This document shows, piece by piece, positions 1 to 7,195 of a DNA stretch of 64,000 bases. The DNA is from Methylocaldum sp002005105. Lineage in GTDB: Bacteria > Pseudomonadota > Gammaproteobacteria > Methylococcales > Methylococcaceae. Under the pieces are notes generated by a model. That model was not told the origin of the DNA. It searched no databases and worked only from the letters and a program-made list of their open reading frames with translations. The DNA lies in NCBI RefSeq assembly GCF_051027545.1, contig NZ_CP194902.1, forward strand, positions 1,860,001 through 1,924,000. Reading direction: 5' to 3'. A program made the translations under genes and the position numbers. Each line of letters starts with the position of its first letter. Position 1 is the first letter of the stretch.

Positions 1-2
1 CG

Positions 3-512
3 ATACGCAGTCCCGGTAATGATCCAGACGGGTGCGCGGTCAATGAAATCGTTTGTCTGGTTGGCCTTGCATCCGACTTTAATATCGTAGATGCAATGTT
101 TGCCCTGGATTACGGTGGCTTCGGCGAAAACCACGTGATGTTCACTGCCAATTACTCGGAGAACATCGGCTTTGATGAAAAGGAAATCCTGAAACGTACC
201 GGCGAAACCATCAAGCCCAAGACTACCGCCTTTCAGGTCCGTCTCGACGTGGGCCGGCCGGAAATCCGTAAATTCGGCGACTGGAGCACTTTCTTCGCAT
301 ACAAGTATCTCGAGCGAGATTCGGTACTGGATGCGTTCACGGACTCCAATTTCCACTTGGCCGGGACCGATGCGAAAGGATGGATGGCCGGCATGGTATA
401 TGGCTTGGCGAAAAACACTTGGGCCAATATCCGCTGGCTCTCGGCCGACGAAATCGACGGTCCTCCGTTCGGGGTCGACGTGCTGCTGGTGGACTTGAAC
501 GCGCGGTTCTAA
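3..512 (+). CDS. Putative porin, C-terminal part (5' end outside window)
   Basis: The reading frame is open from the left edge, so this is the tail of a longer gene; an in-frame ATG at 96 is unlikely to be the true start because the residues before it continue the same style of sequence. The visible part has alternating hydrophobic/polar strands (FTANYSENIGF, FFAYKYLERDSVL, WMAGMVYGLAKNTWANIRWL) and ends in an aromatic residue (LNARF), as outer-membrane beta-barrels usually do. This fits the putative-porin family found in many gammaproteobacteria. The next gene on the same strand is a secreted coiled-coil protein, a possible periplasmic partner. Family assignment rests on the C-terminal part only. 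Confidence 0.6.
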   Translation: MRSPGNDPDGCAVNEIVCLVGLASDFNIVDAMFALDYGGFGENHVMFTANYSENIGFDEKEILKRTGETIKPKTTAFQVRLDVGRPEIRKFGDWSTFFAYKYLERDSVLDAFTDSNFHLAGTDAKGWMAGMVYGLAKNTWANIRWLSADEIDGPPFGVDVLLVDLNARF

Positions 513-735
513 TTCCATTCGGCATTCGATAGAACATTCATCGTAGGATGGGTAGAGCGAAGCGAAATCCATCGATGGCGGGTTAGCCCCTCGGCTCCGC
601 GTAACCCACCGACCCTTCGACTTGGCTCAGGACAGGTCCGCGGGTGCTCGGCGGGTTACGGCCTCGCGGCCTAACCCACCCTACAAAACAATTCCTGATT
701 GAAAGCGATTTGGAATAAAACATCGAGATCGAGTC
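513..735. repeat. Intergenic palindromic repeat block
   Basis: No gene is seen. The stretch holds two inverted-repeat units built on GGGTTA/TAACCC, for example GGGTTACGGCC (653-663) pairing with GGCCTAACCC (668-677), and a CCTTCGACTTGGCTCAGGACAGG segment (613-635). A related CCTGAGCCTGTCGAAGG segment recurs near 42693-42709. Such units are typical dispersed extragenic repeats. There is no clear promoter for the downstream gene inside it. Confidence 0.6.
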
Positions 736-1482
736 ATGAGCCCATTCGACATGCGTTCGCTTTTCTTGATTCGGCGGACGAAAAACGCCGTCCTTTTTCT
801 GTTGCTGTGGTGCGCCGTGGTTGGCCCTTCGGCAGTACACGCCCAGGCGCCCAAGCAAGACAGTGCTGCGGCTCAAGCCTTGCGCAAGGCGCAGGGCATG
901 CTGCGCCAGTTGAGCCAGGAGAAGACGGCTTTGGAAGGGGAAAAGAGCGCCTTGCTGGACCAGGTCGGAAAGCTTGAAGACAAGATCAAGCAACTCGAAG
1001 GATTGGAGAGTGTGGTCCAGCAGCAGAAGGCCAGTCTCGATAACTTGAGAGCCGGTAACGAATCGCTGCAGGGGCGCATCCATCAGGATTCCGAACGCAT
1101 TCGCGGCCTCAACGAGCGTTTGCGCGCTGCGGTCGGCCAGTTGAAGAAATACCAGCAGGACAATGCGCTTCTGGTCGGCGCGGTGGCCGAGCGATCCCGA
1201 TGGATTGAGGCGTGCACGGAGAAAAACCAAGGCTTGTACCAAGCAAACCGCGAATTGCTGGACAAGTATCAAGGCAAGGGATTTTGGGATGCGCTCACCG
1301 AAGGCGAACCCTTTACCCAAATCAGTTCGGTGAAGGCCGAAAACGAAGCTCAGGAGTTCCAATTCAAACTCGAAGACCTCCAGGTCACGCCTTGGCAGGA
1401 AGCCGGCGTGGCCGTTTCGGAAACAAGCCCGGCCGCAAGTGAGAATGCGCCGCCGCCCGATGAGGAGGAGGACGAAGAGTGA
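736..1482 (+). CDS. Secreted coiled-coil protein, function unknown
   Basis: A 248-residue protein with an N-terminal signal peptide (hydrophobic stretch NAVLFLLLWCAVVGPSAVHA followed by AQAP). From about residue 45 to 165 it is rich in Leu, Gln, Glu and Lys with heptad-like spacing, so a long coiled coil is likely. The C-terminal tail is acidic and proline-containing (PPPDEEEDEE). It lies downstream of a porin on the same strand and may be a periplasmic accessory to it, but no specific family is recognised. An alternative start six residues in (MRSLFLIRR) would also give a good signal peptide. Confidence 0.7.
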   Translation: MSPFDMRSLFLIRRTKNAVLFLLLWCAVVGPSAVHAQAPKQDSAAAQALRKAQGMLRQLSQEKTALEGEKSALLDQVGKLEDKIKQLEGLESVVQQQKASLDNLRAGNESLQGRIHQDSERIRGLNERLRAAVGQLKKYQQDNALLVGAVAERSRWIEACTEKNQGLYQANRELLDKYQGKGFWDALTEGEPFTQISSVKAENEAQEFQFKLEDLQVTPWQEAGVAVSETSPAASENAPPPDEEEDEE

Positions 1483-2227
1483 ACGGAAACGGGCGCATAC
1501 GACTCGGCCGGACGGCACGCCTGGGTTTGGCGGGCCTACCGGGATAGAGGCTCCATATAGTTCGAAAATCCCTTCCCGATCAAATGGGTGCCGACCTTCC
1601 GGCCCACCCAGGCGATGTACCAATGCCGTTAGAGCGTTTTCCATCCCGGTGTACGGATTCGTGCCAGGAGGGGAGAACGTAGGTCGGCAATCCCTTCCCA
1701 ATCGCAAACGGTCGCTTTAGTCGCGACCCTTCCAATCGCAAACGGCCTGGCCGGGAGCGCCGGCCACGCCCTTCCCGAAGACACCGTTTGCGATTGGAAT
1801 GCCGGGGTCCAGACGCTATGGATGGCAGAGGCCTATCACGTCCTTGTGCACTGGATTCATGCCGCACAGTCCCTGTGCGGCACCCTACGGGCGCTTCGCG
1901 TGCAAATCGGCCTCGCCACGCTACGCCGTCCCGCTTCGCTCGCGAGTCCTGGGCAGTCCTTCCCTGGCCTGCCCGCTCGCCGCATTGCGCCTCGCCCTGC
2001 CGATTTGTCCGGCACAAATTTGCCAGGAGCAAATTTGGACGTGCGGAGCACGGTCCGTAGGACGAACCCCAGGGATGGGGTGAGCAATCCCTGCCGGAAG
2101 GGGCGTTCTGGCGCTCCCAGAACGACCGTTTGCGATTGGAATGACGGTTTAACTTAACGGCACTGGGCGATGTACGGGATGACCGGACATCACTGAGGCC
2201 GGGCATCCTTTCCCGCCGGTGGGGCCG
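1483..2227. repeat. Gene-free region of mosaic and inverted repeats
   Basis: Between two convergent genes. It contains a perfect 16-bp inverted repeat (1730-1745 TTCCAATCGCAAACGG with 1784-1799), further copies of the same 16-mer core at 1697-1712 (inverted) and 2127-2142 (direct), and a module at about 1904-2078 that is closely similar to the reverse complement of DNA around 11480-11657. The ORFs that can be drawn through it on both strands have no family resemblance and follow the repeats. Confidence 0.7.
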
Positions 2228-3001
2228 TCAGCTGCCCGGTCCGGGTTCGGCCTTGTTGAGGAGGGTGCCGAGGAGGGGGGTGGTGTTGAGGTGGGCGAGG
2301 GCCTCTTCGAGTTCGGCGTGGGTGGTGCGGCCGGCCTCGAGCACCAGCAGGGCGGCGTCGACATGGGGGGCGAAGGCGAGGGCGTCGGCGGTGGTCAAGT
2401 GGGGCAGGTCGAACACCACGATGCGGCTCGGATAGCGGTGCTTCAATTCGTCCACCAGGCGCGCCATCTTCGGCGAGGCGAGGAGTTCCGAGGCATCGGG
2501 CAAGGGCCGGTGGCCCGGCAGGACGACGAAGCGGCCGATGCCCTTGGGGTTGATCAGCAGGCGCTCGATCGGCACATCGTCGAGGAGATAATCGCTGAGC
2601 CCGTACTGGGGGGTGAAGCCGAACGCGGTGTGGACGCTCGGATGGCGGAGATTGGCATCGACCAGGAGGACGGTCTGGCTGACGTCGAGGGCGAGGCTCA
2701 GGGCCAGGTTGATCGCGGCGACGGTCTTGCCCGCCTGGGGGGTGGGGCTGGTGACGGCGAGCGCGTTCCAGCCGCGCTCGCGGAGGATCTGCAAGACCTT
2801 GGTGCGAAGCACCTTATAGGCATCCACATAGGGGCCGGGCGGGTAGCCGGCGATGAGCCGCTGGCGGCGCAGCACCTCGCGGCGGACCTCGATCGAGCGG
2901 GTGGTCGTGTACTCGATCCGCTCGGCGGGCGCCGGGGCCGCGGGCGATCCGCCGCGCGGACCGGGGGTGGGGGTTGCGAACGAAGGGGCAATCGATTCCA
3001 T
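2228..3001 (-). CDS. CpsD/CapB-family polysaccharide tyrosine kinase-like ATPase
   Basis: A 257-residue P-loop ATPase of the bacterial tyrosine-kinase family that partners Wzz-type proteins in exopolysaccharide assembly at the inner membrane. A Walker A motif SPTPQAGKT lies at about residues 85-93, and the second Walker motif VLLVDANLR at about 111-119 is the form typical of these kinases. A further VVFDLPHL block follows. The usual Tyr-rich C-terminal tail is not seen; the protein ends LLNKAEPGPGS. The start ATG at 3001 has GGAG about eight bases upstream; a longer frame reaches 3115 but would run deep into the upstream gene. The chosen start still overlaps the upstream chain-length gene only downstream of its stop region by spacing of 32 bases, so the two are probably one transcript. 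Confidence 0.85.
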   Translation of the reverse strand: MESIAPSFATPTPGPRGGSPAAPAPAERIEYTTTRSIEVRREVLRRQRLIAGYPPGPYVDAYKVLRTKVLQILRERGWNALAVTSPTPQAGKTVAAINLALSLALDVSQTVLLVDANLRHPSVHTAFGFTPQYGLSDYLLDDVPIERLLINPKGIGRFVVLPGHRPLPDASELLASPKMARLVDELKHRYPSRIVVFDLPHLTTADALAFAPHVDAALLVLEAGRTTHAELEEALAHLNTTPLLGTLLNKAEPGPGS

Positions 3002-3033
3002 CACGGGCACTCCGGGTAAAAAGAGAGACAGGG

Positions 3034-4785
3034 TTAGCCGAGGGCGGTGTCGAGCTTCCGAAGACCCCGGAACCAGAGCACATCCAGCGGGGTCCAGAAC
3101 CAATGGATCAGGCACACGGTCAGGAGCAGGGCGCCGAACCCGAGGCCGGCCAGGATCAGGCGCTGGCGGCTCTGATCGATCGCGAGCTCATCGGTCGTGA
3201 GATACGGGACCACCGCGAGCGGGGCGGTGCCGACCAGGGCGGCGACGGCCCGGGCGGTGCGGACGGTCTGATCGAAGGTGGTGCGCAGCGCGATCGTGCC
3301 GACCGCGGCGGCGAGGCCCAACAGCAGACCGAGGATGACGATCGCCGGGCGGTTCGGCTTGATCGGCTTTTCCGGCAACAAAGGCGGCTCGATGATGGAA
3401 AAGCGCTCGCCCTTGCTTTTGCGCTCCAGCTGCTCCCCGATCTGGGCCTCCATCTGCTTCGCCCTCAATTCCCGATAGCGGTTGGCGGCGTTCTCGTAAT
3501 CCCGCATCAGGGCCAGATACTGGCGCTCGGTGTCCGGCGTGCGCTGCAGCCGGTCCTGGTAATCGGCCAGCTTCGCCTCGAGCTCGAGCCGGCGCTGTTT
3601 GAGCGCCTCGATCTCCTGGCGGGTGCTGGCTTTCTGGGCGGACAGATTCACATAGGCCGGATTGTCCGGCTGGCGGGCGGCGATCGCCCGCGCCGTCGTC
3701 TCGGCCGAAGGCTCGGCCAGGGCCTTTTCGTAGGCGGCGATCTTGGCCGTGACGGCGACGACATCGGGGTGATCGGGCGCATGGGTGTCCTCGAGCACCG
3801 CCAACTCCCCCTTCAGATGCGCGAGCGTCTTGACCGTGTCGAGCGCGTGATCGACCGGCCCGAGTTCGCGCTCCAAGGCCTCGATCTCGCGCCGCGCCTT
3901 CACGACATCCGGATGCTTATCGGCATACCGGCTGGTCAGGGCGACCAGCTCGGTCTGAAGGTGCTTCAACCGGTCCTGCTTGCTCAGAATGCGCTCCCCG
4001 GTGCCCGATACGATCGGCGTCTCCGGGGCGATTTGCGAGAGCTCCGCGTCCAGATAGAGGGCGCGCTCCTGGAGCGTCCTAAGCTGCAGATCGAGCGACT
4101 GAAGCTCCTGCTCGGTCTGCTGCAGGAACTGCAAATTCAGCGCCTTCTGCTCCGGCAGGGCGTACAGATGGGCTTCCTTGAACTGCGCCAGCGTCTGTTC
4201 CAGCTCGGTGACGTAGGCCCCGATCTGCTCGACCTCCTCGGTGAGGAAATCGGAGGCTTCCTGGGTCTTCTGAGTGCGCGTCTTCAGATTCTCCTCGAGA
4301 TAGAGCGACGTGATCTCGTTGGCCACCCGCTGCACGGTATCGGGATGGCGGCCGTCGTAGGACAGGCTGAAAGCGATCGTCGCCTTGGTCGGATGGCCGG
4401 ATTTGGGATCGATGACCTCCGCGCTGATCGGCTGGAAGGCGATATCCTCGCGCATCATCTCGACGATCTCGTCGGTGGTCTTCTTCTGGCGCTCTTTCGC
4501 ATAGAGATCGAACTTCTCGACGATCGTCAGGAGATGCGCGCGGGTCATCACCCGCTGGCTGATCATCTGCAGCCGCTCGGCGGCATAACTCGTGATGGTG
4601 GAGCGGACCAGGTCGGACGGGATCTCCTGCTCCTCGATCAGAATCGTCGCGGTCGAGCGGTAGGTCGGCGGCAACAGCAGCGCGGTCAGGACGCCGAGCG
4701 TGAACAGTCCGCCCAGAATCGCGCCGAAGGCGGCGCGATGGCGGCGAAAGGTGGCGAGATAATCGCTGAGTGCTTTTTCTTCCAT
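3034..4785 (-). CDS. Wzz/GNVR chain-length determinant protein
   Basis: An inner-membrane co-polymerase that sets polysaccharide chain length and passes the chain towards export. It has an N-terminal Wzz domain with a membrane segment (AAFGAILGGLFTLGVLTALL), a long periplasmic coiled-coil region (about 190-430), a GNVR-type block (PDTERQYLALMRDYENA) and the proline-rich EPPLLPEKPIKPNRP stretch before a second membrane helix. A third hydrophobic segment (LILAGLGFGALLLTVCLIHW) lies near the C terminus. The ATG at 4785 is preceded by GAGAGA; a TTG at 4806 overlaps the upstream stop and is less likely. The kinase is encoded separately just downstream. Confidence 0.9.
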   Translation of the reverse strand: MEEKALSDYLATFRRHRAAFGAILGGLFTLGVLTALLLPPTYRSTATILIEEQEIPSDLVRSTITSYAAERLQMISQRVMTRAHLLTIVEKFDLYAKERQKKTTDEIVEMMREDIAFQPISAEVIDPKSGHPTKATIAFSLSYDGRHPDTVQRVANEITSLYLEENLKTRTQKTQEASDFLTEEVEQIGAYVTELEQTLAQFKEAHLYALPEQKALNLQFLQQTEQELQSLDLQLRTLQERALYLDAELSQIAPETPIVSGTGERILSKQDRLKHLQTELVALTSRYADKHPDVVKARREIEALERELGPVDHALDTVKTLAHLKGELAVLEDTHAPDHPDVVAVTAKIAAYEKALAEPSAETTARAIAARQPDNPAYVNLSAQKASTRQEIEALKQRRLELEAKLADYQDRLQRTPDTERQYLALMRDYENAANRYRELRAKQMEAQIGEQLERKSKGERFSIIEPPLLPEKPIKPNRPAIVILGLLLGLAAAVGTIALRTTFDQTVRTARAVAALVGTAPLAVVPYLTTDELAIDQSRQRLILAGLGFGALLLTVCLIHWFWTPLDVLWFRGLRKLDTALG

Positions 4786-4802
4786 TGATCGGTCTCTCAA
4801 AC

Positions 4803-6062
4803 TCAAAACTGGAATGGGTCGAAGTCGTACTTGAGCGTCACAAAGACGGCATGGGCCTCCTGACGGCCGGAAAACAAACCGCCGCGCTCCCCGAGATCGC
4901 GGAGGGTGTACTGATACGACGCGCCGAGGCGCCAGCGCTCGGTCACGGCATAAGACAGATCGCCGCCGATCCGGTAATACGCCTGGGTCAGGCGATCGCC
5001 GTTCGCATCGGGCAGCGACTGATCGGTGTAGGACAGATTCAGGGCGGCGTTCAGGCGCTCCGACACCTGCCGGCGGGCCGTGACCGTCACCCGATCCGAC
5101 TCGAACAGGGTGCCGTTGATCGAAGGGCTGATCTGATGGGCGTAATTCAGCTCGACGTCCCCGGTGTCGAAGCGCTGCCGCGCGCTCGCGGTGACCAAGG
5201 GGCCGAACTGGCGGTCCTTGAGCGTGACCGTCTCCCGGACCGTGACCGGCACCAGCAGCAGCGGGTCCAGGCTGACGATCTGAAAACCGTCGAGGCGCAA
5301 GGTTTCCAATTGAGTCTCCGAATCGCTGAACTGACCGCCGCCGGAGACGCCGACCTCGAGCGTCTCGGTCAGGGCGTACTGAAAGCCCGCCAGGGCGTTG
5401 AGATAATCGATCGCGCGCCGGTCGGCGCGATAGGCGGTATAAGCCAGCGTCCCCGAGAGCAACAAGCGTTCGGTCAGCTGATGCTCGAGTCCGGACGACG
5501 CCGTATGCGCGGTCGAACTGACAAAGGCGAACCCAGCCCGGGCCTCGTAATCCGAGGCCTGATACGCATAGCCCAGGGTCAGCCGGGTGCGCTCGTCCAG
5601 CGCATAGGTCCAGGACGGGGCGACGGTGGTTTCAGCCCGCTGCACGCGGGTCAACACGATTCCGACCAGGACATCGGACTGCGACGACAGCAGGGCGTCA
5701 TCGGTATGGTTCACCGTGAGCGCCCAGCGCGACCGCTCGGTCGCATAATGGGCATCGAGGTCCAGATACTGATTCTGGGTGTCGATGGCGTCGATCGGCG
5801 TATAAAAAAGATTTTGCAGGCGCGCCCGGCTCTTCACCTGCCAGTGAGGTTCCGCCGCGACGAGCTGGGTGGTGAAGCCGAGATCGGTGCCGAAGACCGC
5901 CTGAGGATCGAGCCGGTCCGGCAACAGCTGGATATTGGAATGATACTGCTGGCTCACGCTGGCCGCCGCCTCGAGGTGCCAGTCCACGCCGAAGCTCGGG
6001 CGGGCGACGGCCATACCGAGCCCCACGCCGGCCCAGGCCAGCCGCTGAATCGTCCCCCGCAT
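4803..6062 (-). CDS. Outer-membrane beta-barrel protein of the EPS operon
   Basis: A secreted protein of about 419 residues. Signal peptide MRGTIQRLAWAGVGLGMAVA is followed by repeated amphipathic strands (WALTVNHTDD, LTLGYAYQASDYEARAG, LLLSGTLAYTAYRADRR) and the protein ends LKYDFDPFQF with a terminal Phe, the usual beta-barrel signal. Proteins of this shape, including those named PEP-CTERM-associated outer-membrane proteins, accompany Wza/Wzz/kinase genes and are thought to help polysaccharide cross the outer membrane. The start at 6062 is chosen because it begins the signal peptide and has GAGGCGG upstream; the frame extends to 6134 and would overlap the preceding gene. Confidence 0.8.
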   Translation of the reverse strand: MRGTIQRLAWAGVGLGMAVARPSFGVDWHLEAAASVSQQYHSNIQLLPDRLDPQAVFGTDLGFTTQLVAAEPHWQVKSRARLQNLFYTPIDAIDTQNQYLDLDAHYATERSRWALTVNHTDDALLSSQSDVLVGIVLTRVQRAETTVAPSWTYALDERTRLTLGYAYQASDYEARAGFAFVSSTAHTASSGLEHQLTERLLLSGTLAYTAYRADRRAIDYLNALAGFQYALTETLEVGVSGGGQFSDSETQLETLRLDGFQIVSLDPLLLVPVTVRETVTLKDRQFGPLVTASARQRFDTGDVELNYAHQISPSINGTLFESDRVTVTARRQVSERLNAALNLSYTDQSLPDANGDRLTQAYYRIGGDLSYAVTERWRLGASYQYTLRDLGERGGLFSGRQEAHAVFVTLKYDFDPFQF

Positions 6063-6123
6063 GCTCAGCCGCCTCGCGCGCGCCTGGGGCCGGCCGGATC
6101 GCGCCTCACGCGGGCCCGGCGCC

Positions 6124-6699
6124 TCAACGGACAACCACGACGTCGCCGTTCATCAGCAGAATGTTCTGCTCCAGGTCCTCGCCGGCGGCCACGGCGTCGT
6201 AATCGAACGGCAGGGGCGTGGTCTGATCGCCCCGTTGGCGGAGGATGGTGATGTCGTCGCGGTCGGCGAAAGGGGTGAGCCCGCCGGCGAGCGCCAGGGC
6301 GTGCATCACGGTGACCCGGCCGGGGGTGACGAACTCGCCGGGTTTATTGACCTTGCCGACCACATAAATCTTCTGGCTGGTGGTGATCACCGATACCGAG
6401 ACGACCGGGTCGGCGAGGTACTCGCTCAAGCGATCGGTGACGGTGGCGCGGACGTCCTCGACGGTGAGGCCGCCGGCCGCGAGGTCGCCGACCAGGGGGA
6501 AGGAGAGGCCGCCGTCGGCGCGGACCAGGACCTGTTTGGTGAGGCCCTCCTCGCGCCACACCGAAATCTCCAGCACGTCTCCGGGGACAATGCGGTAGTC
6601 CCTGTGGCTTTCTATCAGGGGCGGCGAATTTTCGCCATTTCCGAGTGCGCCGGTAGCGAATGCCAAGAGTGCTGCAAATTTGAGCAATTGGAGATACAT
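6124..6699 (-). CDS. Polysaccharide export protein (Wza-like, Poly_export + SLBB)
   Basis: A 191-residue secreted protein. The signal peptide MYLQLLKFAALLAFATGALG has no lipobox Cys. The Poly_export domain (YRIVPGDVLEISVW, SFPLVGDLAAGGLTVEDV, YLADPVVSVSV) is followed by one SLBB domain (KIYVVGKVNKPGEF, VMHALALAGGLTPFA). Such proteins form the periplasmic/outer-membrane channel for capsule or exopolysaccharide. It is first in a four-gene minus-strand operon (export, barrel, Wzz, kinase). No glycosyltransferase, flippase or polymerase is present next to it, so the polymer must be made by genes elsewhere. Confidence 0.92.
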   Translation of the reverse strand: MYLQLLKFAALLAFATGALGNGENSPPLIESHRDYRIVPGDVLEISVWREEGLTKQVLVRADGGLSFPLVGDLAAGGLTVEDVRATVTDRLSEYLADPVVSVSVITTSQKIYVVGKVNKPGEFVTPGRVTVMHALALAGGLTPFADRDDITILRQRGDQTTPLPFDYDAVAAGEDLEQNILLMNGDVVVVR

Positions 6700-6781
6700 A
6701 GGAGCTGTGACGCAGAGAAATACGAAAATGAAGGAACAGCGGGCAATACTCGCCCGACGATTCAGACGATGGGTCCGTCTT

Positions 6782-7001
6782 AGAAGCTGTCTTCAAACTA
6801 CTGCGCGCCGCCATGCTTTCGTTGCTCAAGGGCTTAAAATCCGCATGTACTCCTCTGTACACTCCGGTTTTGACTCGCCCCATCCCTGGGGCTCGCCCTG
6901 CGGGCCAGCCTAACGGCTGTTCCCTCCGCGGGTCCCGCCGCTTCGGGTCGCCCTTTCGCGCTTTGCCCTGACGTCGCTCGTGACGTTTGAAGACAGCTTC
7001 T
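6782..7001. repeat. MITE-like element with perfect 17-bp terminal inverted repeats
   Basis: AGAAGCTGTCTTCAAAC (6782-6798) is matched exactly in reverse complement by 6985-7001. The 220-bp interior has no credible ORF. A diverged partial copy of the left end lies in opposite orientation at about 11724-11791. The structure is that of a non-autonomous transposable element; target-site duplication is not obvious. It sits in the 496-bp gap between the divergent export operon and the TPR gene. Confidence 0.7.
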
Positions 7002-7041
7002 TGTCGCCTATCCAGCATTACGCTAACAGACGATTGTTACA

Positions 7042-7062
7042 GTTCCGTTCCAACGACGGAAC
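7042..7062. promoter_or_regulatory. Inverted repeat, possible operator
   Basis: GTTCCGT (7042-7048) and ACGGAAC (7056-7062) form a 7-bp dyad with a 7-base spacer in the divergent intergenic region between the EPS export operon and the TPR lipoprotein gene, about 135 bases before the latter. A regulator-binding site is one possibility; there is no direct evidence. Confidence 0.3.
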
Positions 7063-7195
7063 ACCGTTTCACAAAGCTGACATGAAGCCATGCTGTCATA
7101 TTCGGCTTAGACGGTGGGCTGTCGGTGTTGCTTATGTACCACCTAGCCTACCTGATTTTTCTGCAATGCTGTCTCTATCGAGCTAGGGAGCGTTT

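Noticed and set aside
583..1707. 374-codon minus-strand frame over the coiled-coil gene
   Set aside because: Runs through intergenic repeats at both ends and lacks any recognisable domain, while the plus strand has a signal peptide and coiled coil.
1690..2144. Possible CRISPR-like array
   Set aside because: The 16-base copies occur in both orientations with unequal spacing and no cas gene is present.
2974..6251. Long plus-strand frames opposite the EPS export genes
   Set aside because: The minus-strand genes have clear domains; the opposite frames show only repetitive Arg/Gly/Leu composition.
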